Positions 1-6,011 of a stretch of DNA of 19,948 bases are shown piece after piece; position 1 is the first letter of the stretch; every line of letters starts with the position of its first letter. The stretch comes from Thermoplasmata archaeon. Its GTDB lineage: Archaea > Thermoplasmatota > Thermoplasmata > Thermoplasmatales > Thermoplasmataceae. The notes beneath the pieces are model-generated. The model saw only the letters and a list, made by a program, of their open reading frames with translations. It ran no database searches and had not been told where the DNA came from. Both the position numbers and the translations under genes were made by a program. The stretch is from positions 1-19,948 of the forward strand of contig JAKAAK010000024.1 in assembly GCA_021797025.1 (NCBI GenBank). Direction: 5' to 3'.

Positions 1-2
1 TG

Positions 3-68
3 GAGTCATTCCAGAATCCCAATATTACAATAGCAGCAATATGCAGGGAGCATGGAATAGCAGTATAG
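3..68 (+). pseudogene. IS3-like OrfA remnant (HTH end) closed by an in-frame amber codon
   Basis: Frame 3 from base 3 reads ESFQNPNITIAAICREHG followed by IAV and then TAG at 66-68. After the stop the same frame goes on with LFYEWREQFLEGGG, which looks like the normal continuation of an IS3 OrfA helix-turn-helix protein (a 'FYEWR' segment following the recognition helix). The stop therefore interrupts OrfA rather than ending it. The start of OrfA is outside the window. The same stop appears in the right-hand copy at 19881-19883, but that end is an exact copy of this one, so it is not independent evidence. Read-through is conceivable but a nonsense mutation is simpler. Confidence 0.55.
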
Positions 69-75
69 CTCTTCT

Positions 76-1053
76 ATGAGTGGAGGGAACAGTTCTTGGA
101 GGGAGGAGGAAAAGGTGAGTTCAGTGGCTCAAATGAATGATAATGGAATAAAAATAAGCAATGCATGTTATTATTCCGGTATAAACAGAATTACGTATTA
201 TTACAGGAAAAAGCATGAAAACATAGAAGATAGAAGATATTTAACCAGGATAGACGGCAGCATAGTGAATAAAATAATAGAACTGTGCAGGGAAAGAATA
301 ACATATGGCTATAACAGGATATGGGCACTGTTGAGGAATTCAGGAATAAGGATAGCCAGGAAGACAGTATACAGGATAATGAAGAGCAACAATCTGACAC
401 TGCCACTGCATAACCATAAAAATAAAAAGGAATTGAAATTACTAAGAGCAGATAAGCCTGGGATGTTAATAGAAACCGATATTACGTATATACCTACCAG
501 TAATGGAATGACATATTTAATGTGCATAAAGGATGTATTCTCAAAGGAATGGTATGGCTATAATTACAATACATCATGCACTGCTAGGGATGCAATAAAT
601 GCAGTAGATGATGCAATAATAAGGAAGTTCAACGGAAATATACCGGATAATATTACATTAAGGACAGACAATGGACCCCAGTATATTTCAAAAGAGTTCA
701 ATGAGTATCTTAAAACAATGAATATCAAACATGAATACATAGAAAAGGAAACACCTGAGGAGAATGGTGATATTGAATCATTCCACAATTCAATTAAAAC
801 CGATTATATCTGGATCAATGAAATCAATAATTTCAATGAGGGAAAAATAATCATAGAGAATGCATTCAATGATTACAATAACATAAGGCCGCATTCTACC
901 CTGGATTATTATTCACCTTTACAGTTCCTTGATAAATGGAACAGTGACAGTAAATTCAGGGAATATTATAGAGGATTTTTAAAGAACTTGAAGGATGGCT
1001 ATAGAAGAAGAAAGAGCAATTATTATAGGAGGTCGATGATAAATGTCTCATGA
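76..1053 (+). CDS. IS3-family transposase OrfB (rve/DDE integrase)
   Basis: A 325-residue protein of typical OrfB size. An HTH_21-like segment (about residues 55-110, containing ITYGYNRIWALLRNSGI) precedes an rve integrase core. The three acidic catalytic residues are visible: D in IETDITY, D in LRTDNGPQY and E in ENGDIESFHNSIK. The tail has the usual RPHSTLDYYSPLQF motif. It is the only one of the three copies here with an unbroken OrfB frame. The ATG at 76 is only the first one available: in IS3 elements OrfB is normally reached by frameshifting from OrfA, so residues 1 to about 25 may not be native. OrfA upstream carries a stop codon, so whether the element can still transpose is doubtful. 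Confidence 0.85.
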   Translation: MSGGNSSWREEEKVSSVAQMNDNGIKISNACYYSGINRITYYYRKKHENIEDRRYLTRIDGSIVNKIIELCRERITYGYNRIWALLRNSGIRIARKTVYRIMKSNNLTLPLHNHKNKKELKLLRADKPGMLIETDITYIPTSNGMTYLMCIKDVFSKEWYGYNYNTSCTARDAINAVDDAIIRKFNGNIPDNITLRTDNGPQYISKEFNEYLKTMNIKHEYIEKETPEENGDIESFHNSIKTDYIWINEINNFNEGKIIIENAFNDYNNIRPHSTLDYYSPLQFLDKWNSDSKFREYYRGFLKNLKDGYRRRKSNYYRRSMINVS

Positions 1054-1090
1054 AATGGAAAGATTTTTGTTTAACATTCACTATCCAACA

Positions 1091-1717
1091 TCACATTTCA
1101 TCCTCTGAACTGTATATGTCCATGGATATGATCTGCCTTATACCCCTGCTGTTTACACCTATTGATACATATAATGCCATTGATTTGTATTTACCATTCT
1201 CCCTTATCTTGAAGTAAGCAGCATCTATGTATAAATATACTATCTTATCATCTATCCTTGTTTCCAGGAATTCCTTTACCTTAGCATCCAGTTCCTTATT
1301 CAGTGATGATACATACTCTGGTGATACCTTCACTCCAAGATTGCTTATTATATTGTTTACTGATCTTGTTGATACACCCTTGATATAGGATTCCACTATT
1401 ACTGATTCTAAAGCCTTCTCCACTGTTGAGTATTTATCAAATACTGTTGTAGTGAATGACCCTGATCTTATATCAGGCTTATCCAGGATCAGTTCTCCAT
1501 CCACAGTCTTTAATCTCCTCTTCTTATAGCCATTCCTGTAACCTGCTCTATTATCATTCCTCTCATATCTTCCTGCTTTTAACTGTTCAATGGCTTCCTC
1601 ATCCATTACATTGTTTAAAAACCATGTAATGAACTCTTTCTTTCCTTCTATCCTGTCATCCATGAAAAGCTTTATTAATTCTTCTACACTTATTAATTGA
1701 CTCTTTGTCTTTATCAT
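1091..1717 (-). pseudogene. IS256-family (mutator-type) transposase, 3' part missing
   Basis: The N-terminal half of a Transposase_mut protein. It shows the N-terminal segment with RNGYKKRRLKTVDGELILDKPD and the first catalytic aspartate in YLYIDAAYFKIRENG; IS256 family proteins are usually about 380-420 residues. The longest reading frame opens with TTG at 1744, but an ATG at 1717 preceded by GAGGT at about 1725-1729 is the better start, giving 208 residues. The frame ends at a TGA at 1091, only 16 bases from the 3' end of IS3-like copy A, so the second and third catalytic acids are missing. The left end of the IS256-like element probably lies near 1760-1775, just upstream of the rmlC promoter. 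Confidence 0.8.
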
Positions 1718-1803
1718 TTTGTTTACCTCATTTTGATATTGCAAAGAGTCATTTTAAATTTACAGTAACATACTTACATTATCATATTATGATTCCATAT
1801 CCG

Positions 1804-1814
1804 TTATATAAATA
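1804..1814 (+). promoter_or_regulatory. Probable TATA box for rmlC, with downstream SD GGTGA
   Basis: TTATATAAATA sits about 57 bases before the rmlC ATG, which would place transcription start near 1835 and leave a leader of about 30 bases. The leader carries GGTGA at 1855-1859, six bases before the ATG at 1866, complementary to an archaeal 16S tail. Position and sequence fit an archaeal promoter plus Shine-Dalgarno, inferred from sequence only. Confidence 0.5.
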
Positions 1815-1865
1815 GAATAGCAAATTTTTTTAATCAACAGAAAGATACACTATTGGTGAATATAA

Positions 1866-2402
1866 ATGCCATTTGAATTTGTGGAATTAGAAATAAAAGG
1901 TGTATATAAAATTAAACCAAAAGCGTTCGGAGATGGCAGAGGATACTTTGCTGAGACGTATAAAAGCAGTGACTTTCAATCTGCCGGATTAAGTGTGAAT
2001 CTAAGGCAGGACAACCAATCGTTTTCAGTAAAAGGTACATTAAGAGGGCTTCATTTTCAGAAAAAACCATATGCCCAAGGTAAGCTAGTAAGAGTTGTAA
2101 AAGGAAAGATATTTGACGTTGGTGTAGACCTAAGGCAAAATTCTAAAACATACGGGCAATATATTTCCGCGATATTAAGTGGTGAAAATATGGAAATGCT
2201 ATGGATACCGGAAGGTTTCGCCCATGGCTTCCAGGCTCTTGAAGATTCCATAGTGCTATATAAAACAACTTCTGAATATAACAAGGAAAGTGAGAGCGGT
2301 GTGATATGGAATGATCCAGATATCAAAGTCCAGTGGCCGGAGAAACCTACAGAACTATCGGAAAAAGACAAATCTTGGTCAAGGCTCTCAGAATTCAAAT
2401 AA
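1866..2402 (+). CDS. rmlC: dTDP-4-dehydrorhamnose 3,5-epimerase RmlC
   Basis: A 178-residue cupin enzyme, the normal family length, that epimerises C3 and C5 of dTDP-4-keto-6-deoxyglucose on the route to dTDP-L-rhamnose (cytosolic). Motifs seen: GDGRGYFAETY (22-32), QDNQSFSVKGTLRGLHFQ (48-65) with the catalytic His63, VDLRQNSKTYG (87-97), WIPEGFAHGFQ (113-123), Tyr132 and Tyr138 at the positions of the active-site tyrosines of characterised RmlC, and LSEKDKSW near the C-terminus. The start at 1866 is supported by GGTGA six bases upstream. The next gene, an SDR, follows 35 bases later on the same strand. A closely related 3- or 5-only epimerase cannot be excluded from sequence. Confidence 0.92.
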   Translation: MPFEFVELEIKGVYKIKPKAFGDGRGYFAETYKSSDFQSAGLSVNLRQDNQSFSVKGTLRGLHFQKKPYAQGKLVRVVKGKIFDVGVDLRQNSKTYGQYISAILSGENMEMLWIPEGFAHGFQALEDSIVLYKTTSEYNKESESGVIWNDPDIKVQWPEKPTELSEKDKSWSRLSEFK

Positions 2403-2416
2403 TTTATATATTTTAC
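2403..2416 (+). promoter_or_regulatory. Probable TATA box for the SDR gene, right after the rmlC stop
   Basis: TTTATATATTTTAC lies directly after the rmlC stop codon and is centred about 29 bases before the ATG at 2438. No Shine-Dalgarno is visible before that ATG, so a leaderless or short-leader transcript starting between the genes is plausible in addition to read-through from rmlC. Confidence 0.4.
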
Positions 2417-2437
2417 TGTAATGAAACATAGAGTTAA

Positions 2438-3457
2438 ATGAAAGTTTTGGTTACAGGTGGTACTGGGTATATTGGTAGGATTTTGATTCCAGATTTGATA
2501 AAAAAAGGGCATGAAACAACAGTAATAGATCGTGGATTTATAGATTATTCAAATCCAGCGGATGATTACGGCAGTGAGGTCAATATTCTGAGGGACGATA
2601 TCAGGACATGCGATCCCGAACTTTTGAAAGGCTTTGATGCAATAATTGATTTGGCGGCTTTATCAAATGATCCCGCCGGAAACTTGAATACAATGTCCAC
2701 ATGGGACATCAATTACGTCGGCAGATTAAGAATAGCGAGACTGGCAAAAAAAATTGGAACATCAAGATATGTTGTTGCATCTTCGTGCTCAGTTTATGGT
2801 TTCAAGGATGAAATTTGCACAGAAAAAACCCCTGTAAATCCTCTTACAACATATGCTGAAGCAAATGTTGCTGTAGAGAAAGACAACACTGCTTTGAATG
2901 ATAAAAATTTCAGGAGCACAGCATTGAGATTTGCAACGGTCTTTGGATACTCTCCAAGGTTCAGATTGGATTTAGTCATAAATGCAATGACTTTTTACGG
3001 CTATAAGAACGGTATTATAAAGATGATGAGAGATGGATTACAGTACAGACCTTTTATTCATGTTAAAGATGTGTCCAGAGCATTGATCGCTACAATAGAA
3101 TCAGATAATGATGAGGTCGGCGGGAAATCGATAAACGTAGGAAGCAGTTCGCTTAACCTTCAGATCAAAGATGTCGCAGATGCCATAAAAAAGAAGCTAG
3201 GCAATAATACGGAAGTAGAACTTTATGGGGACCCTGACAACAGGTCTTACAAGGTAAATTTTGATCTTGCAAAGGAATTGTTAAATTTTGAGACAAAGTA
3301 CGATTTAAACTTCGGTATTGACGAAATCATAAATGAGTGTAAGGACGGTCTTCAGGATATTCCACAGATGCATACAGTGGATTATTATAAAAGGCTTTTA
3401 GAGTATGAAACCGAATTGGAGAGATTTTCCAATCTGAAATCAAAAATTATCTTATAA
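2438..3457 (+). CDS. NAD-dependent nucleotide-sugar epimerase/dehydratase (extended SDR)
   Basis: A 339-residue extended short-chain dehydrogenase with an N-terminal Rossmann fold: VTGGTGYIG (5-13) carries the GxxGxxG dinucleotide motif, with DLAALSND at 71-78 and SSCSVYG (115-121) supplying the active-site Ser. The catalytic Tyr is at 139 in TTYAEANVAVEK, but the Lys expected four residues later is Asn143, so this is YxxxN instead of YxxxK. RPFIHVKDVSRA in the C-terminal half is the usual substrate-domain motif. It probably modifies an NDP-sugar for the surface glycan; substrate and reaction cannot be told from sequence. It is not an obvious RmlB. It lies 35 bases after rmlC and converges on rmlD with a 9-base gap. 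Confidence 0.82.
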   Translation: MKVLVTGGTGYIGRILIPDLIKKGHETTVIDRGFIDYSNPADDYGSEVNILRDDIRTCDPELLKGFDAIIDLAALSNDPAGNLNTMSTWDINYVGRLRIARLAKKIGTSRYVVASSCSVYGFKDEICTEKTPVNPLTTYAEANVAVEKDNTALNDKNFRSTALRFATVFGYSPRFRLDLVINAMTFYGYKNGIIKMMRDGLQYRPFIHVKDVSRALIATIESDNDEVGGKSINVGSSSLNLQIKDVADAIKKKLGNNTEVELYGDPDNRSYKVNFDLAKELLNFETKYDLNFGIDEIINECKDGLQDIPQMHTVDYYKRLLEYETELERFSNLKSKIIL

Positions 3458-3466
3458 TTTTTTAGA

Positions 3467-4294
3467 TTAAAGCTGATTTGCCATATCAAGTATATCTTTA
3501 TCTATTTCTTCCACATCCACAGAAGTCATTGCCTTTATTTTTGTCAGGTCGAGAGACGAGTCATAAGGCCTTTTTGCCACAAAGCTAGGTATTGTATTGA
3601 CAAGCTCGATTTTTCCAGTTCTGATGTCAAGTAACTCTTTGATACGTTGGGCAAGATCATATCTGGATGTCCTGCTTCCAGCAATATTCAATATGCCGTA
3701 GTACCTTTTTGATACGATATTTTTTATTGAAATGGCAAGCCTTTTAGCGCTTATGGGTGAATAATAGGAATCTATTGCATAAACAGTTTTATTTTCCATT
3801 AATGTTTTTGCAACGAAAAGCGGGAAATTGGATTTTTTGCCGAAGACGCCTGAAGTTCTTACTACAATAGTATCATCGTATGAGAGTGCATAGGCATCTC
3901 CCATAAGTTTTGACAATCCGTAATAATTTATTGGATTAGGTATATCGTCCTCTCTGTAATTCCCTTTTGTACCGTCGAAAACATAATCAGTTGAAACATG
4001 TATTAAATACGCACCTATTACAGAGGTCGCCCTAACTATATGCCTAACGGCCTCGGCATTAACCATATATGAATTCTCCTTGTCATTTTCTCCTTTATCA
4101 ACGTTCGTAAAGGCAGCAGCATTTATGACAACATCAGGATAATTTTTTAGTATTGCATCCTCCACGGCAGTTCCGTTTACAATATCTAGTTGAATCCCGC
4201 TGGAGTTCCTTCTTGTAGTGCCTACTACATCGTCAAATAGATTCATCAATTCTGAACCTAACTGACCATCCATTCCTATAACTAAAACTTTCAT
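3467..4294 (-). CDS. rmlD: dTDP-4-dehydrorhamnose reductase RmlD
   Basis: A 275-residue SDR that would reduce dTDP-4-keto-L-rhamnose to dTDP-L-rhamnose using NAD(P)H in the cytosol. Motifs seen: VIGMDGQLGSEL (5-16, GxxGxxG), NAAAFTNVDKGE (58-69), STDYVFDG (101-108) with the catalytic Thr102, and YYGLSK (124-129) giving Tyr125 and Lys129 of YxxxK. The length is slightly short for the family (about 280-300) but complete. The ATG at 4294 directly follows the TAA of rmlA (4297-4295) with no gap and no Shine-Dalgarno, so translation is probably coupled to rmlA. Its 3' end converges on the SDR gene. Confidence 0.9.
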   Translation of the reverse strand: MKVLVIGMDGQLGSELMNLFDDVVGTTRRNSSGIQLDIVNGTAVEDAILKNYPDVVINAAAFTNVDKGENDKENSYMVNAEAVRHIVRATSVIGAYLIHVSTDYVFDGTKGNYREDDIPNPINYYGLSKLMGDAYALSYDDTIVVRTSGVFGKKSNFPLFVAKTLMENKTVYAIDSYYSPISAKRLAISIKNIVSKRYYGILNIAGSRTSRYDLAQRIKELLDIRTGKIELVNTIPSFVAKRPYDSSLDLTKIKAMTSVDVEEIDKDILDMANQL

Positions 4295-5344
4295 TTAAAC
4301 ACCTTTCATAACCGTTGAATTTTCACCTATTACTAGTTTAAACTTATTATTGCCTCCCTCCCCTATAGCTTTTGAGTTGTCGCCCATTATTGTTTCTGTC
4401 AGTGTAATATTTTCTATATACGAGTTCTCGAGTATCAATGAAAAGCTAATATTAGAATTCATAATTTTTGTTCCGTTTCCTATACTCGTATACGGTTCTA
4501 TTTTTGAATTCTCTATCATGACGCTATCTCCAATATAAGCCGGGCCAATAATAGTAGAATTCTTAACTGTTGAGGCATTGCCTAAAAATACTCTTCCTAA
4601 AAGCTTTGAGTTATCCACCACCCCATGATTTGAATTGTAGCCGAAATAATCCAAAAATTTCATATTTGCCTCAAGAAGGTCAGATGGATTACCGGTATCC
4701 TTCCACCATCCATCTATTATGGAAAATCCAATTCTTTTACCATTGTCAATTAACGATTGAATAGCCTCTGTTATTTCCAATTCAGCTCTATGACTAGGTT
4801 TTAATTTGCCTATATAATTAAAGATTGAAGGTTTGAAATAGTATACGCCCACTAATGCAAGATTGGAAATCATTTCTTTTGGTTTTTCTATAAGTTTGAC
4901 CACCATCGCATTTTCAATAAGAGCAACGCCGAAAGCTCTTGGATCATCAATCTTTGCTAGAAGTATTGACGCATCATAATCTTTCTTTACCATATCTTTC
5001 AAATCTTCTAATACAACGTTATCGCCGAGATAGACTATGAAATCATCATTTTGTATAAAGCCCCTACATCTGTATATCGCTTCAGCAATTCCCCTTGCCT
5101 TACCTTGGTAAACATATGTTATACTTAATCCCAATGAAGAACCGTCACCATAATATTTTATTACCTTCTCTGGATGGTTTTCACCAAGAACAATAGCAAT
5201 ATCATGAATTCCCATATTTTTTAACTTTTCAATAGCCCACTGAGAAACAGGCTTTCCAGCAATGTTTATTAATTGTTTGGGGCCAGTATGTGTCAATGGT
5301 CTTAATCTTGTACCCTGACCTCCATGCAGAATAATACCTTTCAT
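4295..5344 (-). CDS. rmlA: Glucose-1-phosphate thymidylyltransferase, long form (RmlA-like)
   Basis: A sugar-nucleotidylyltransferase of about 349 residues that makes dTDP-glucose from glucose-1-phosphate and dTTP. The N-terminal signature GIILHGGQGTRLRPLTHTGP begins at residue 3 (His replaces the usual Ala before GG). LGDNVV, the family EKP motif (IEKPKE) and WWKDTGNPSDLLEANMKFLD follow. After about residue 245 comes a left-handed beta-helix-like tail of hexapeptide-type repeats rich in Ile, Val, Asn and Gly, as in long archaeal and actinobacterial forms. The frame is open from TTG at 5350, but ATG at 5344 is preferred: it is 26 bases from a TATA box and suits a leaderless mRNA. First gene of an rmlA-rmlD pair. 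Another hexose-1-P or nucleotide preference is possible. Confidence 0.88.
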   Translation of the reverse strand: MKGIILHGGQGTRLRPLTHTGPKQLINIAGKPVSQWAIEKLKNMGIHDIAIVLGENHPEKVIKYYGDGSSLGLSITYVYQGKARGIAEAIYRCRGFIQNDDFIVYLGDNVVLEDLKDMVKKDYDASILLAKIDDPRAFGVALIENAMVVKLIEKPKEMISNLALVGVYYFKPSIFNYIGKLKPSHRAELEITEAIQSLIDNGKRIGFSIIDGWWKDTGNPSDLLEANMKFLDYFGYNSNHGVVDNSKLLGRVFLGNASTVKNSTIIGPAYIGDSVMIENSKIEPYTSIGNGTKIMNSNISFSLILENSYIENITLTETIMGDNSKAIGEGGNNKFKLVIGENSTVMKGV

Positions 5345-5365
5345 CAACAATTAATTATACATTAG

Positions 5366-5375
5366 CATATATACG
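5366..5375 (-). promoter_or_regulatory. TATA box of the rmlA-rmlD operon
   Basis: On the minus strand CGTATATATG is centred 26 bases upstream of the rmlA ATG at 5344, exactly the spacing expected if transcription starts at the start codon. There is no ribosome binding site before that ATG, which agrees with a leaderless transcript. Confidence 0.55.
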
Positions 5376-5806
5376 TTACGATTAAATCACCAACACTAAA
5401 GTTGAAGGTTTCATCAATCATAGAAACAACTATTTTGAAAGCTATAATGTTGCAATTGAGGATTTTTAGATAATTATTAGAAAAGTGGAATATTATTATT
5501 AACCACAATTGATGACCACAATAAAAAAACAGTAAATTAAGGACACGCAATGCATGAATTATTCTGTCATAGCAATTCATGCAACAAATGAATAGGAGAA
5601 AAGGATGTTTTATATTAAACACTGTATTAGATTACCTGCTATTAACACATAATATTGTACAGCACCTGTATAGAGTCTGGTTCGTAAAAATAATCTTATA
5701 TCTATGCTGATATAACATATATATGCAAGCTGAAAAAAAAGTTTAAGATTATCCCAACTATTGACTTTAAATGGGATCAAATCATAATTTCAGTAAATTA
5801 GATATC
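5376..5806. other. Gene-free stretch between rmlA and the IS110-like element
   Basis: No reading frame here has a recognisable protein family; the open minus-strand frame at 5362-5622 has no start signal, is low complexity and looks fortuitous. The only structure seen is a strong stem-loop at 5551-5583, listed separately. The last 40 bases before 5807 form the left flank of the IS110-like element. Confidence 0.6.
5551..5583. repeat. 10-bp perfect stem-loop in the intergenic region
   Basis: TGCATGAATT at 5551-5560 is the exact reverse complement of AATTCATGCA at 5574-5583, with a 13-base loop. The stem contains the palindrome ATGCAT/TGCATG core. It is not followed by a T-run on either strand and is over 200 bases from the nearest promoter, so role is unknown: it could be a protein-binding inverted repeat, a small-RNA hairpin or an end of an eroded element. 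Confidence 0.6.
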
Positions 5807-5817
5807 ATGAAAAACCT

Positions 5818-6011
5818 TATTTAGCCTCAGCTATATGACGATGTAGCTGTGAGAATCGGGGGAGGTTGTTTTGTAACTTGATCTTCGAGGCTGTTAGTCA
5901 GAATAGCCGCCCTTCGACTCGATTTCATACCTCATTAATATCTAATAAGACGAATAGGAGTTTGTCGAGTCTACGATTCTAAATCCCACAGAATCACTGG
6001 GAGGTGATTAA
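5818..6011 (+). ncRNA. Candidate IS110 bridge RNA
   Basis: The 194-base leader between the left end and the transposase ATG has the position and size of bridge RNAs of the IS110 group. Stems visible: a 5' hairpin of 9 pairs (5828-5836 with 5841-5849, tetraloop GACG); a 7-bp long-range closing stem AGAATCG 5852-5858 with CGATTCT 5974-5980; an inner hairpin GGCTGTT 5889-5895 with AATAGCC 5902-5908 (one G-U); and a stem GACTCGA 5916-5922 with TCGAGTC 5965-5971 bounding a 42-base loop. This 5' hairpin followed by two looped domains resembles target-binding and donor-binding loops. The loop at 5923-5929 repeats TTTCATA of the element's right end. A deleted paralogue conserves the scaffold. RNA expression and guide assignment are inferred. 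Confidence 0.65.
5984..6007 (+). promoter_or_regulatory. Strong Shine-Dalgarno of the IS110 transposase, overlapped by a small hairpin
   Basis: GGAGGTGA at 6000-6007 lies four bases before the ATG at 6012 and is the strongest ribosome binding site in the window; it fixes the start. TCCCA at 5984-5988 can pair with TGGGA at 5998-6002, so the first bases of the site can be masked in a hairpin with a 9-base loop. This could damp transposase translation. Confidence 0.5.

Larger units (their letters stand above)
1..1074 (+). mobile_element. IS3-family-like insertion sequence, copy A (5' end outside window)
   Basis: Element with an OrfA tail in frame 3 followed by an OrfB DDE integrase in frame 1, the usual IS3 arrangement. 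Its 3' end is placed at about 1074 because the three copies in the window (A here, B at 8833-9530, C at 18885-19948) share sequence through the motif ATGAAATGG and on to a final GTTTAA-like stretch, then diverge. Immediately beyond lies a truncated IS256-like gene, so this element appears to have landed in or beside that one. The 5' terminus is not in the window, so inverted repeats and target duplications cannot be checked. Confidence 0.8.

Noticed and set aside
2438..3457. Assigning the SDR as rmlB
   Set aside because: It lacks the YxxxK lysine and the dehydratase-type Asp-Glu after the active-site Thr; SSCSVYG looks like an epimerase-type SDR, so no symbol was given.
5551..5583. Intrinsic transcription terminator
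   Set aside because: The stem is not followed by a T-run on either strand and no gene ends near it.
5362..5622. 86-residue open frame on the minus strand upstream of rmlA
   Set aside because: No start signal, low complexity, no recognisable motif, and it overlaps the rmlA promoter and the 10-bp hairpin. Most likely chance in AT-rich DNA.
5818..6011. A riboswitch upstream of the gene at 6012
   Set aside because: The downstream gene is an IS110 transposase and a second copy of the leader exists in another IS110 derivative, so a bridge RNA explains the structure better.
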